Assembly (NCBI GenBank): GCA_022648295.1
Contig: JALCME010000001.1
Coordinates: forward strand, 62,001 to 126,000
Length of the DNA stretch: 64,000 nt
From: Bacteroides sp.
Lineage (GTDB): Bacteria; Bacteroidota; Bacteroidia; Bacteroidales; Bacteroidaceae
Reading direction: 5' to 3'
Positions 8,932 through 19,204 of the stretch are shown here, one piece after another (position 1 is the first letter of the stretch; each line of letters starts with the position of its first letter). The notes under the pieces are model-generated. The model worked only from the letters and a program-made list of their open reading frames with translations. It was not told where the DNA came from and ran no database searches. Made by a program: the position numbers and the translations under genes.

Positions 8932-11034
8932 CTAATTGCAGTTTAATAGAATAGCACAATCCGTTGCCCTTGACCGTTCAACATAATCAGTCAAGAGAAC
9001 ATTAATCCAATACGGACTTCCATCTTTTGCCATAAAACTCCCAAGTTCCATATTGCAAATATTAGATAACCCGCTCATATCTCGGCTCATTAGCATCGAA
9101 GCCAGTGATTTAGCAGCTGTATCTACATTGTCAAAATTAACGGTCAACGTCCAGCTAAGTAAAAATAACTGGTTTGAACCGGAATATTGCTTCAATTTAG
9201 ACAACTGATCAATACGCATCTCCTTATAATTTATAGTATTAGCATAATTATCATAAATATTAGCTTCTCCAGAAGTAAAGAATCCATTTTCTGAATAAAA
9301 GCTATTCGATAGACCTGAAACCTTTTTATAAATTACAATAACTTTGGAACTCCTACTGTTCTGACTTACAATCTGGTTATAACTAAGATTGCCTAATGAA
9401 ACATGACTAGTATTTTTATAGAGATAGTGCCCCAAATAATTATTGATCATACGAGCTAAAACGGTATGATTCTGTACACACGTATTGAGGTTTGGATTCG
9501 AATAATCACTATTATCAAAATTAGTAAAGTGACTAATATTCAGAACTACAATTTCACCCTTAGTACTATTCATAAAAATGCGCACATCATTAAGCATTTT
9601 CTTAAACGATTCACCGACCAACATGTGACTGGCATAAATGCGATCTCCTGTTCCTTTATAATAGGGGCGAAAATCAAAGAAACGGGTACCACTCTTAAGT
9701 TGTTCCAGTATAGTCTGATCCTGTGTCTTGGCAAAAGGAGCGGCAACAGAATTAGCCAACTTGGATTCATCCTGATAAGTTCCGTTATCCCAGGTAATTT
9801 TGTCACTGGAAGTACTTATAGAGAAAGTTCCGCTATCGTGACTGCCTGGTAAGCAGATTTGCTTTATTTTTTTATTTCCCAACCCGGCTTCGTTCATCCA
9901 GTTCATACGATCCAGAAATAAAGAAGTAGAGTATTCCAAATTAGGAGCCTGACTAAGACTTCTGCCGGTATGTACCTGCACGGCAAGAGAAGCATCGGAA
10001 GCTATAGCAACAGCTGGATAAATCAACTTACGTTGCTCGTAAATATAAGTACCTTTATCAAATAAAGTAGATGTTCCCCACGATATTCTTTTATTTGATC
10101 CATTAAGTACACCGGTTATCTGGTAAAGCTGTCCATTCAAGACATAAGTGGATATAACATTGCCTGCATCAGATAATGCCACATCGCACTTATCGCCTTT
10201 ACCCAAATAATATTCATTTCCCCATGATATAGAATTATAGTCTCCTTTGATTTGCCCGGCACGACAATATATTTTCCCCCCTGTCTTATAATAAAGGGAG
10301 ACTACCTTATCATTATTGTTGATTGCAACTTTCGGTTCAGAAGCACTGGTCGTGAAACGAACAGCATTTTTAAAATCAATTCTTTTCTTGTTGGTATTCA
10401 CTTTACCAATGCAATAGAAAAGATTATTATCCGAACGATGTACCTCTACGCAATAGCCTTTATTATTCAGAGCAACATCCGGCTCTTCCCCTTTAGAATA
10501 AGAAACACTACTACCCCACTTCATTTTAGTTCCATTCAACACTCCCACATGATACCACATTTTATAATAGCTGCTGAACGTATAATACCGTAGCCATCCT
10601 TTTTTCACAAGTTTCTTGGATATTGTTTTTGAAATACCCCGATGCACCTCAACCGCAATGTTATTATCATTCAAAGAGACAGAAGGATCCACCCCATCAT
10701 CATAATGCTTACTTCCCGACCAGTTAACAGTCATTCCATCCGCAGTCCCCACATGAAACCACATTTTGGAAGTAGGTGGTAAACCTTCATGTACTTCTAA
10801 AAGAGAATGACTGGCATTGATCGCCACATCAGATTCCTGACCATCATCATATTTCAACGATGCTCCAAAACAAACATCTTTGTCACTCGAAGTATAAACA
10901 GTTTGTATGCTTCGGGTTTGCGTTACAGACAATTCGACATTGTCCTGTAATACACTTGGAGTTTCATCCGTACATCCTGCATAGACAAAACCTGTCAATA
11001 ATAAGAATAAAGAACTTTTTTTCATGCCATCCAT
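8932..11034 (-). CDS. Lipoprotein with repeat modules and a PI-PLC X domain
   Basis: 700 residues; M4 (11025) is an equally good start. The signal peptide ends in VYAGC, so it is a lipoprotein exported to the cell envelope. Residues about 55-380 hold about six modules of 45-55 residues with the pattern VEVHR..., YHVG.LNG, then a W-G-S strand and DVALN, probably a beta-propeller or lectin-like array. Residues about 390-690 are a bacterial PI-PLC X domain: CLPGSHDSGTF with His399, LKSGTRFFDFRP, and ASHMLVGESF with His470, the two expected acid/base histidines. Such enzymes cleave phosphatidylinositol or GPI head groups without needing calcium. It is last in the eight-gene operon, 9 bases after the preceding gene. 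Substrate is inference; a binding-only role is possible. Confidence 0.85.
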   Translation of the reverse strand: MDGMKKSSLFLLLTGFVYAGCTDETPSVLQDNVELSVTQTRSIQTVYTSSDKDVCFGASLKYDDGQESDVAINASHSLLEVHEGLPPTSKMWFHVGTADGMTVNWSGSKHYDDGVDPSVSLNDNNIAVEVHRGISKTISKKLVKKGWLRYYTFSSYYKMWYHVGVLNGTKMKWGSSVSYSKGEEPDVALNNKGYCVEVHRSDNNLFYCIGKVNTNKKRIDFKNAVRFTTSASEPKVAINNNDKVVSLYYKTGGKIYCRAGQIKGDYNSISWGNEYYLGKGDKCDVALSDAGNVISTYVLNGQLYQITGVLNGSNKRISWGTSTLFDKGTYIYEQRKLIYPAVAIASDASLAVQVHTGRSLSQAPNLEYSTSLFLDRMNWMNEAGLGNKKIKQICLPGSHDSGTFSISTSSDKITWDNGTYQDESKLANSVAAPFAKTQDQTILEQLKSGTRFFDFRPYYKGTGDRIYASHMLVGESFKKMLNDVRIFMNSTKGEIVVLNISHFTNFDNSDYSNPNLNTCVQNHTVLARMINNYLGHYLYKNTSHVSLGNLSYNQIVSQNSRSSKVIVIYKKVSGLSNSFYSENGFFTSGEANIYDNYANTINYKEMRIDQLSKLKQYSGSNQLFLLSWTLTVNFDNVDTAAKSLASMLMSRDMSGLSNICNMELGSFMAKDGSPYWINVLLTDYVERSRATDCAILLNCN

Positions 11035-11043
11035 TTTTTATAA

Positions 11044-13023
11044 TTATTCCCGTACACACCTCACTGCAAAGCCACATGCCCGGTTATTTTTAGCGGTTGA
11101 ATTCACCACATCCTTATCAAAGTCTAAACAGGTAGCGGAAACTCCATCCACAGAAGAAGACCAATAACGACCAAAAGATCCGTCGGTGTCCAGAGCCCCT
11201 GTGGTAGAAGTACGATAACCAGATGCAGGAAACCACGATCCTGAAACAGAAATTACACTTCTTCCAAGATCGGTTTCATCCCATGTCGTCGCACTAGCAG
11301 ACCATTCACTAAAATCTTCAACCGACGGAACTTTCCACCCTAAAGGACAAGGATCATAAACCGTTTTCACATTCCCCCATAGCGTATTATTGGATTCAGA
11401 GCTACTATTCACATACCAATCACCCGAAGGAGATGTACAAGAATAGAATATACCGGGATTACGAACTGAATTCTCAAGATTATTATTGCCGGAACCCGTA
11501 GGAGCAACTGCTACATTAGCAGGTGCTGTCCCTAGTGAATTATAAACCAGATTACCCGAAGAGCCTGAATAAAGAACTCTTAAAGATCTTGTTCCCACGA
11601 CTATCCCATTTGCTGCAGCAAATGGGTCTTTACGTCCCCACTGATACATCAAGCCTAAAGCATCAACATCACCCGGAACATCTGTTGTTGCCCCCAGATT
11701 ACGATCCATCCAAACTTCATCTTTATACGTTTCATTATCGGCTAAAGGATCATAGTCCGTCACCCAAATGTGCCAGCTCCAAAGAATAGAACCTTCATCA
11801 TTGGTGATGCAAACCAGAGCATTACCTTGGGCTGTATCATCTGTCGTCACCACTCTAAGCACCCCATATTGTTTCAACTCATCAGAGACCGTAACAGAAA
11901 GAGCCGGGTTATCACGCCATATGACTGCAGAAGTCCAACCTGAAGCCAAATCGGGTAATTGCTCGCCAAGGGCCATCGTTTGGTTAACTCGTTGCACCGG
12001 AATATAAATTATCCCCCCTGGTTTTACCATATAGCAGTTGGAAGTCTTTATCCGTTGAACACGTTTATCGGTATCATAAACACCGGAAAGTTTCAAGTTC
12101 ATTACATAATAAGTATTCCTTTTCACATTATAATCATTCACATCATCCGCCCCCGGATAGATATGATAAACGACCTCCTCCCCACGGTAGAAGCCTATAA
12201 TTTCTACATAAGTAGCATCTTTAACGCCCGCTTTACCACTATCTTCTCCTCCCTCATTACTTCCTGTACCCCTACGATTATCAGGCACATAATAAGTCAG
12301 CAGACCTTCCGTATTTCCAGACAAATCAGTTAGTTCACTATTGTGTAAGGTATAAGTTTCCGGGAAAAGTGTATCACTTGCAGGAGATACATAATAGACA
12401 CAATCAGGAATATTACATACCCTTGCCGAAACCAACACCATATCTTGTGCAAGAGGTGTGGACAAGGCATAACGTACATCAATACGAGCAAGCATACGTG
12501 TCAATTCAACTTCCTCTTTAAGTATTGCCCCCGTTACTTTAAAGCCGGACAATTCTCCTTCCATTGGTAAATAACCGGAAGTAAACTGTAATGCATCCTC
12601 TGTAGAAGCTGTACAGTAAGTAGTTTTAAAATCAGACTCAGAAAGAGGATTTGAAGTGAAAGCGGTTTCTCCAGCATTAGCAATTACATAAATATCGCTG
12701 GTTTCATCAGCTTTATTGATAGACAATTCTACATCAAGAGTAGTCGTAAGGCCATCCTTGATATATTCCTTTTTCTCAAACTGACCATTAATAAATTGTA
12801 GTACCCATACATTATCTAAACCCTCCTCATTCACCTCCGAAACATCGGTGCCGCGACTTGCAGCTTGTGCATTATCAACATTAAGATATGCAACCGGAGC
12901 TTTCAACGATAAAGTAACTTTCGTTTCAGAACGAGTCACAACATCTCCGGAAACATTCATATCAGAACTACAAGAAGCTAGAAATAATGATACTATCAAT
13001 AAAAACGAACATATTCTTCTCAT
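11044..13023 (-). CDS. DUF4906 + FISUMP surface lipoprotein (paralogue 4)
   Basis: 659 residues. I chose the ATG at 13023 over 13068 because it opens MRRICSFLLIVSLFLASC, a clean lipoprotein signal. After a linker, DNVWVLQFINGQF to about residue 330 matches the DUF4906/Mfa2-like half, including YYVPDNRRGTGSN. A middle domain carries AVIWRDNPALSV and LWSWHIWVTDYDP. The C-terminal ~200 residues are a FISUMP domain (Fibrobacter succinogenes major paralogous domain): WMDRNLGA, LMYQWGRKDPF, VYDPCPLGWKVPS, FAVRCV. It is the most diverged of four tandem copies. Probably a surface-exposed fimbrial tip or accessory adhesin; ligand unknown. Confidence 0.82.
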   Translation of the reverse strand: MRRICSFLLIVSLFLASCSSDMNVSGDVVTRSETKVTLSLKAPVAYLNVDNAQAASRGTDVSEVNEEGLDNVWVLQFINGQFEKKEYIKDGLTTTLDVELSINKADETSDIYVIANAGETAFTSNPLSESDFKTTYCTASTEDALQFTSGYLPMEGELSGFKVTGAILKEEVELTRMLARIDVRYALSTPLAQDMVLVSARVCNIPDCVYYVSPASDTLFPETYTLHNSELTDLSGNTEGLLTYYVPDNRRGTGSNEGGEDSGKAGVKDATYVEIIGFYRGEEVVYHIYPGADDVNDYNVKRNTYYVMNLKLSGVYDTDKRVQRIKTSNCYMVKPGGIIYIPVQRVNQTMALGEQLPDLASGWTSAVIWRDNPALSVTVSDELKQYGVLRVVTTDDTAQGNALVCITNDEGSILWSWHIWVTDYDPLADNETYKDEVWMDRNLGATTDVPGDVDALGLMYQWGRKDPFAAANGIVVGTRSLRVLYSGSSGNLVYNSLGTAPANVAVAPTGSGNNNLENSVRNPGIFYSCTSPSGDWYVNSSSESNNTLWGNVKTVYDPCPLGWKVPSVEDFSEWSASATTWDETDLGRSVISVSGSWFPASGYRTSTTGALDTDGSFGRYWSSSVDGVSATCLDFDKDVVNSTAKNNRACGFAVRCVRE

Positions 13024-13077
13024 TATTATTTCTATATTATATTTTCTATAAGTAAAGTTATCCTGCATGAATATAAA

Positions 13078-15132
13078 TTATTCTTTCACACAGCGGACTC
13101 CCATAGCCGATGCTCGACGTCCGGTGTCACGCGTCTCCACAGCTAATTCACCACCATTATTGATAAAGCGTAAATTATTAGCAAAGGAATATGCAGCCGA
13201 TCGATAATAACCACGTACACCCACATCACTTAACGTCCCCGTATCTCCAGGGCGACTGCCATTAGCCGGAAACCAAGAATCGGAAACATCATTAATCGTA
13301 CAACCCAAATATGTGACGTTCCAAGTCACTGTACTAGTAGACCATGTAGAGAATGCTTCATTAGCAGGTACCTTCCAACCCGCAGGACAAGGGTCATAGA
13401 CGGTTTTATTAGAAGCGTCCCAAAGAGTATTGTCCTGAATAGTACTGTTACCGCAATACCAGTCATAAGAAGAGGCACCCTTATAATAAAATACTCCCGG
13501 ATGCTGAATAGCATTTGCCAAATTATTTGCTGCATCTGTCGGTGCAACCGACGTGTTGGCAGGGTCCGTAGAAACTGAAGAATTTGTGTTATACTCTACA
13601 CTACCCGAACCGCCGCTATAGAGTGTTCGCAGCGTAGCATTACCTACCGTCGTGGCATTTGCACCTACAAAAGGATCTTTACGTCCCCACTGATATAATA
13701 ATCCCAGCGACCCGACATCACCCGGAGTATCATTAACAGCACCAAGATTTCTGTCCATCCACGTATAATTATTGTAAACTTCATTATCCGTTTCAGGATC
13801 GTAATCCGTCACCCAGATATGCCAACTCCAAAGGACTTTGCCTTCATCATTTTTTACACAAACCAAGGCATTACCGACGGCCGCAGCATCCGTAACCTTC
13901 ACCTCAAAAAAGCCTACGGATTTTAAAGCCTCGTCAGTAGTTACTGTCAAGGCGTTGTTATCCCGCCAGATCACTTCCGATGTCCACCCTTCATCCAAAT
14001 TGGCAAGCTGCACACCAAGCCCACTTTGATTGGCACGCTTCACCGGAATATGAAGGAAACCACCCGGCTTCACCATATAAGCATTAGCCAACGATGTTTT
14101 CTTTACGCGCTTGTCGGCTTCAGAAGTTCCCGTAATATTTGCCTTCACAGTATAACGAGTATTACGTACAATATCATAATTATTTATTTCATCCTGACCC
14201 GGATAAAGATTATAGATAATTTCATCACCATTCAAATAACCGATCAATTGAATGCAAGTAGCATTAGCTATACCAGACTTACCGGAAGCTTTTCCTTCTT
14301 CATTATTACCATCTCCACGTCGATTATCCGGCAAATAAAAGGTCATGCTATTTCCCGAAATCACCTCATAATCGAATGTCTGTACTTTAGCCTCCCCCAT
14401 CGTTGGAAAGTCTGTTGCATCCAATGTTACATAAGGATAAGAGCAATCTGGCACATTCATCAAACGAACGCATTTAAGACTAAACTCACTCAGCATATTC
14501 GTCCCTAACGTATAACTTAAATCAATCTGCGCCAACATACTCGTTAACATTACTGTTTTGTCTCCTTTCAAGTCATCCGGAATAGAAAGTTTTGTCAAAC
14601 TTCCTGACATAGGCATATAACCTGACGATGGAAAGAGAGAAGATTCATCGGTTACTTCTAACGAATTAGCTTTAAATGCATCTTCCGTAGCAAGTAAATT
14701 GGGAAAAGCATTTGCACCTACATTAGCTATAAAATAAAGATTACTGGTTTGACCGGATGCATTAGAAGAAAGATCCACATTGAAATCCGACATATCCACT
14801 TTAGAGAAATATTGTTTACGTACAAATGTCCCATTGACATACTGAAATATCCAAAGATTGGAAACTGTAGCATCATCTATGCCAGAAGCATCATAAGAAC
14901 GTGTATCCACAGGATTCGAAATAGAAGAAGAAACATCACCACCACCCAAATTTAAGACTACTTCACCACAAGAACGACTGGAAGAACCGGCCTCTTGCAT
15001 CTCAGTTACCTTGAAATTCAAAAGAACTTCCACTTCTTTACCTTCAGTAGTGCTGACATCCGTTTGTTCATCCGAACAAGCCGCAAATATAACTGTACAA
15101 ATGCCTAAATAGGCTAAATTTTTTAATCTCAT
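13078..15132 (-). CDS. DUF4906 + FISUMP surface lipoprotein (paralogue 3)
   Basis: 684 residues with the same architecture as its neighbours. The signal is LGICTVIFAACSDE, with lipidation at the Cys. The DUF4906-like half has NLWIFQYVNGTFVRKQYF and FYLPDNRRGDGNN; then come the middle domain and FISUMP motifs (WMDRNLGAVNDTPGD, LLYQWGRKDPF, VYDPCPAGWKVP, MGVRCVKE). The first ~220 residues are very close to the next upstream paralogue, showing recent duplication, while the stretch after VYDPCP is largely different. Spacing to the flanking genes is 30 and 54 bases. Confidence 0.83.
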   Translation of the reverse strand: MRLKNLAYLGICTVIFAACSDEQTDVSTTEGKEVEVLLNFKVTEMQEAGSSSRSCGEVVLNLGGGDVSSSISNPVDTRSYDASGIDDATVSNLWIFQYVNGTFVRKQYFSKVDMSDFNVDLSSNASGQTSNLYFIANVGANAFPNLLATEDAFKANSLEVTDESSLFPSSGYMPMSGSLTKLSIPDDLKGDKTVMLTSMLAQIDLSYTLGTNMLSEFSLKCVRLMNVPDCSYPYVTLDATDFPTMGEAKVQTFDYEVISGNSMTFYLPDNRRGDGNNEEGKASGKSGIANATCIQLIGYLNGDEIIYNLYPGQDEINNYDIVRNTRYTVKANITGTSEADKRVKKTSLANAYMVKPGGFLHIPVKRANQSGLGVQLANLDEGWTSEVIWRDNNALTVTTDEALKSVGFFEVKVTDAAAVGNALVCVKNDEGKVLWSWHIWVTDYDPETDNEVYNNYTWMDRNLGAVNDTPGDVGSLGLLYQWGRKDPFVGANATTVGNATLRTLYSGGSGSVEYNTNSSVSTDPANTSVAPTDAANNLANAIQHPGVFYYKGASSYDWYCGNSTIQDNTLWDASNKTVYDPCPAGWKVPANEAFSTWSTSTVTWNVTYLGCTINDVSDSWFPANGSRPGDTGTLSDVGVRGYYRSAAYSFANNLRFINNGGELAVETRDTGRRASAMGVRCVKE

Positions 15133-15162
15133 AATATACTTTTTATATTAGCATTTTGCCGA

Positions 15163-17190
15163 TCATTCCTTTATACAACGAACCGATTGTCCTGCTGCAC
15201 GATTAGTACTTCCATTGGGAACTTTACGGGAATTTAGAAAGTATAAATAGTAAGCCGAGGTATCACTTACAGTGGACGTCCAATAACACCCCAGTGCTCC
15301 AACATTGACAAAAGTCATGGTAGTGGGACTAAGATAGCCACCACCCGGATACCAAGAACCGGAAACGGAAGTGATTGTACGCCCTCCACAGGTCGTATCC
15401 CAATTGCCAAAATCCGATTCCGCCCAGCTACCTTCAGCCGGCACTTTCCAGCCTTGCGGACAAGGATCATAAACAGTTTTGGTAGCACCCCACAAAGCAT
15501 TATTCTGAGTACCATTGCTACCAACATACCAGTCGCCCTTACGTTCAGTGGTACTGATGTAAAATAAATTTGGATGTTGTGTTGAATTTGCCAAATTGTC
15601 TCTTGAAAAAGTTGAAACAGCCGTAATTCCAGAATAAGTTGTATTACCCGAACCTTCAGCATAAAGAGACCTCAAAGCAGCAGCACTTTCGACATCATAG
15701 GTAGCTGTACTTGCTCCCGGAAACGGATCTTTACGGCCCCACTGATACATCAAGCCCAATGCACCTACATCACCTGGAGTATCATTAGTTGCACCAAGAT
15801 TTCTATCCATCCACGTAAAATTATTGTAAGTCTCATTATCCGCGTCAGGATCATAATCCGTCACCCAGATATGCCAGCTCCAAAGAATATTACCATCATC
15901 ATCCTTTATGCAAACCAAAGCATTTCCACATGCCGTAGCATCAGCAGCTTTTACCTCAAAGAAACCAACTGACTTCAACGCATCCTCGTTGCTTGTGATT
16001 ATTAAAGATGAATTATCACGCCAGATCACTTCGGAATGCCAACCACTGGTAATATCAGCCAATTGTTCTCCTAATTCTGTTGTTTGATTGGCACGTTTCA
16101 CCGGAATATGAATGCAATCACCCGGCTTAATCATATAAGCATTGGACAATGGAGTCTCCGTTACACGCGCATCGGTCCCATAAATACCTGTAATGTTTGC
16201 TTTTATAGTGTAATGGGTATTCCGTACAATATCATAATTATTTATCTCGTCTTTGCCAGGATAAATATTATAGATAATTTCATTTCCGTTTAAATAGCCA
16301 ATCAACTGGATACAAGTAGCATTCCTTATACCAGATTTACCAGAAACTTCTCCTCCTTCGTTGCTACCATCCCCGCGTCGATTATCCGGTAGATAGAAAG
16401 TCATACTATTTCCGGGAATCACCTCATAATCGAAAGACTTCACTTTAATGTTTTCGTTAGCCGGAAAAATCGTTACATCTGATGCAACATACGGGAAAGA
16501 ACCATCCGGTATATTTACTAAACGAACATATTTCAGATTAAATCCATTTGGAATATCCGAACCCAAGGTATAACTAAAATCAACACGTGCCAACATGCTG
16601 GTCAATGTTACCATTTTACCTCCCTTGAAATCATCGGGAATAGAAAGATCCGTTAAACACCCTGACATGGGAATATAACCTAACGATGGAAAGAGAGAAG
16701 ATTCATCGGTCACTTTTAAAGAATTAGCTTTAAATGCATCCTCTGTGGCAAGTAAATTTGGAAAAGCATCTGCACCTACATTAGCTATAAAATAAAGATT
16801 ACTGGTTTGACCGGATATATTAGAAGAAAGATCCACATTGAAATCCGCTACATCCACTTTTGAAAAATATTGTTTACGCACAAAAACTCCATTGGCATAC
16901 TGAAATACCCAAAGATTGGAAATTGTAGCATCATTAATATCAGAAGCATTATAGGAACGCGTATCCACAAGACTCGAAATAGTGGAAGAAGTGTTACCAC
17001 CACCCAGACTCAAGACTACTTCACCCGAAGAACGGCTGGAAGAACCAGCCTCCTGCATCTCAGCCGACCTGAAGTCCAAATGTACCTGTACATCTTTGCC
17101 TCCGGTAATGCTAATATCCGTCTGTTCATCTGAACAAGCCGCAAATATAACTGCACAAATACCTAAATAGGCTAAAATCTTTAATCTCAT
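15163..17190 (-). CDS. DUF4906 + FISUMP surface lipoprotein (paralogue 2)
   Basis: 675 residues. The lipoprotein signal LGICAVIFAACSDE is nearly identical to paralogue 3, as are SSSRSSGEVVLSLGGG and VFQYANGVFVRKQYF. The C-terminal FISUMP domain has WMDRNLGATNDTPGD, MYQWGRKDPFPG, VYDPCPQGWKVPAEG and SVRCIKE. The last ~100 residues (FGNWDTTCGGRTITSVSGSW, then YWTSTVSDTSAYYLYF) are unlike those of paralogue 3. FISUMP folds are thought to be related to C-type-lectin/sulfatase-modifying-factor-like folds, which would suit a diversified binding face; that link is inference. Confidence 0.83.
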   Translation of the reverse strand: MRLKILAYLGICAVIFAACSDEQTDISITGGKDVQVHLDFRSAEMQEAGSSSRSSGEVVLSLGGGNTSSTISSLVDTRSYNASDINDATISNLWVFQYANGVFVRKQYFSKVDVADFNVDLSSNISGQTSNLYFIANVGADAFPNLLATEDAFKANSLKVTDESSLFPSLGYIPMSGCLTDLSIPDDFKGGKMVTLTSMLARVDFSYTLGSDIPNGFNLKYVRLVNIPDGSFPYVASDVTIFPANENIKVKSFDYEVIPGNSMTFYLPDNRRGDGSNEGGEVSGKSGIRNATCIQLIGYLNGNEIIYNIYPGKDEINNYDIVRNTHYTIKANITGIYGTDARVTETPLSNAYMIKPGDCIHIPVKRANQTTELGEQLADITSGWHSEVIWRDNSSLIITSNEDALKSVGFFEVKAADATACGNALVCIKDDDGNILWSWHIWVTDYDPDADNETYNNFTWMDRNLGATNDTPGDVGALGLMYQWGRKDPFPGASTATYDVESAAALRSLYAEGSGNTTYSGITAVSTFSRDNLANSTQHPNLFYISTTERKGDWYVGSNGTQNNALWGATKTVYDPCPQGWKVPAEGSWAESDFGNWDTTCGGRTITSVSGSWYPGGGYLSPTTMTFVNVGALGCYWTSTVSDTSAYYLYFLNSRKVPNGSTNRAAGQSVRCIKE

Positions 17191-17214
17191 AATCTACTTT
17201 ATGTTATTATCTTA

Positions 17215-19179
17215 TTAATTCTCTTTTATACACCGCACAGGATAACCGTAATCACGATAAGGGTTTTTGCTTACTCCCTTCACTGAATATTCATGGTGAT
17301 ATGCAAATTCAGATGCATCTGCGTTATCAGCAGAAGAAAGCCAATAATCGGCATACTTTCCCGCATCATAGAGTTCATCATATTCTGATTCATAACAGCC
17401 TGCAGCCGGATACCACGAACCAGAAACAGATGTTATCGTAAACCCATGGTGTTCATCATCCCAGTCACTAACATCTTCAGTTGAAGCCCAACAGCCCTCA
17501 TCAGGTACTTTCCATCCCGACGGGCAAGGATCGTACACCGTTTTAGTAGTACCCCACAATGTATTATTATGCTCTTCACTACTTCCACAATACCAATCAT
17601 AACGTCCTCCCCATAAATATGCCGCCGGATTACGCACGGATATTTCCAAATTATTAGCAGAGGCAACAGAATAAATAGATTTAGGAACACTATATACCTC
17701 ATTGCCGGAATCACCGGAATAAAGAGTTTTAGGACTGTCGTTACCAGAAACCACACTCGAACCGACAATAGGATCCTTACGTCCCCACTCATACATCAAG
17801 CCCAATGCACCTACATCACCCGGAGTATCATTAGTGGCACCAAGATTCCGATCCATCCACGTACAATTATTGTAAGTCTCATTATCCGTTTCAGGATCAT
17901 AATTCGTCACCCAGATATGCCAGCTCCAAAGAATATTACCTTCGTCATCTTTTATGCAGACCAAAGCATTTCCATCTGCCGTAGCATCAGTAGCTTTCAA
18001 TTCAAAAAAACCTACTGATTTCAGCGCATCGTCATTTGTAATAGTCAAAGCAGAATTATCACGCCAGATCACTTCGGAATGCCAACCGGAAGTAACATCA
18101 GCCAACTGTTCCCCTAAGTCACTCTGATTGGCACGTTTTACCGGAATATGCAGGTAACTGCCCGGCTTAACCATATAGGTATTGGCTATAGGAGTTTTCT
18201 TCATACGTAAGTCAGTATCGGATATGCCATCTAATTTAGCTGTTACGGTATAATGCGTATTATACGCAAGATTGTAATCATTCGTATCATCATTGCCTAA
18301 ATAGATGCTGTAAGTAAATTCATCGCCCCCCTTGTAGCCAATTAATTGAATACAAGTTGCATTGGCTACACCATTTTTCTTTGTAACATCGGCCGTTCCA
18401 TTAGTACCTTTTCCCCGATGATTATCAGGAAGATAAAAAGTCAACTCACCCGATTGAGTAGCCAAAGCCGTGTAGTCAAAGTCCACCACCGTAGAAGACA
18501 CAAGAGGTAAGCCAGTCACTACATAAGGATATATGTTTGCAGCAACATTGACTAGGCGAGCATGTGTTAACTTAAAGCCCGCAGGCATAGAGCTCGTCAC
18601 AGAATAATTCAAATCAACACGTGCAACCATACGGGTAAGTACTATAGCTGTTGATTTCTGAAAATCATCAGGTATTTTAACGCCTGTCAATATCGCGCTC
18701 ATAGGCAAAAAGCCAGCTGTCGGCAATATAGACTCCTCTGAAGTAACATCATATGCAAAATCATTACAGGCAGATTCTGAAGCAAATGTCTTGCCTTTAA
18801 AAGTCTCCTCGCCCATATTGGCAATAAAATAAAGATCACTCGTCTGACCTTCAGAATTAACAGAAAGATCAATGTCCAACATATCTGAATTAACTTTACT
18901 AAAATACTGTCCACGCACATAAACACCATCTACAAATTGAAATATCCACAAATTGTCTATGGCATCTTCATTTACACTAGAAGGATCTGCGGAACGTGTG
19001 GAACAACACATATCGGAAGTGGAACCCGTTTCATCTGCCTCTTTCATAGATGATACTCCGAAAGAAAAGCGTAAAGTAGTTGATTTACTAGTCACAACGG
19101 TACCAATATCTTGCTCTTCCGAGCATGCGACAAGACCCAAAATGCATACCAGTATAAAACTCAATTTAGTTATTTTCAT
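17215..19179 (-). CDS. DUF4906 + FISUMP surface lipoprotein (paralogue 1)
   Basis: 654 residues. The signal peptide is ILVCILGLVACSEE. The N-terminal half includes DNLWIFQFVDGVYVRGQYF, ILTGVKIPDDFQ, and TFYLPDNHRGKGTNG. The middle region (about 340-450) has SEVIWRDNSALTI and LWSWHIWVTNYDP. FISUMP follows with WMDRNLGATNDTPGD, LMYEWGRKDPIVG, VYDPCPSGWKVPDEG and PVRCIKEN. It is first of the four tandem paralogues and 25 bases after the third fimbrillin-like gene. In fimbrial loci of Bacteroidales, Mfa2/DUF4906-type proteins act as anchors or tip subunits; that role is inferred here. Confidence 0.83.
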   Translation of the reverse strand: MKITKLSFILVCILGLVACSEEQDIGTVVTSKSTTLRFSFGVSSMKEADETGSTSDMCCSTRSADPSSVNEDAIDNLWIFQFVDGVYVRGQYFSKVNSDMLDIDLSVNSEGQTSDLYFIANMGEETFKGKTFASESACNDFAYDVTSEESILPTAGFLPMSAILTGVKIPDDFQKSTAIVLTRMVARVDLNYSVTSSMPAGFKLTHARLVNVAANIYPYVVTGLPLVSSTVVDFDYTALATQSGELTFYLPDNHRGKGTNGTADVTKKNGVANATCIQLIGYKGGDEFTYSIYLGNDDTNDYNLAYNTHYTVTAKLDGISDTDLRMKKTPIANTYMVKPGSYLHIPVKRANQSDLGEQLADVTSGWHSEVIWRDNSALTITNDDALKSVGFFELKATDATADGNALVCIKDDEGNILWSWHIWVTNYDPETDNETYNNCTWMDRNLGATNDTPGDVGALGLMYEWGRKDPIVGSSVVSGNDSPKTLYSGDSGNEVYSVPKSIYSVASANNLEISVRNPAAYLWGGRYDWYCGSSEEHNNTLWGTTKTVYDPCPSGWKVPDEGCWASTEDVSDWDDEHHGFTITSVSGSWYPAAGCYESEYDELYDAGKYADYWLSSADNADASEFAYHHEYSVKGVSKNPYRDYGYPVRCIKEN

Positions 19180-19204
19180 TGCTTTTTATAATTAAAATAT
19201 TTTA

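Noticed and set aside
11044..19179. Diversity-generating retroelement acting on the FISUMP C-termini
   Set aside because: No reverse transcriptase gene or template repeat is present in the window; the differences are better explained by duplication and divergence.
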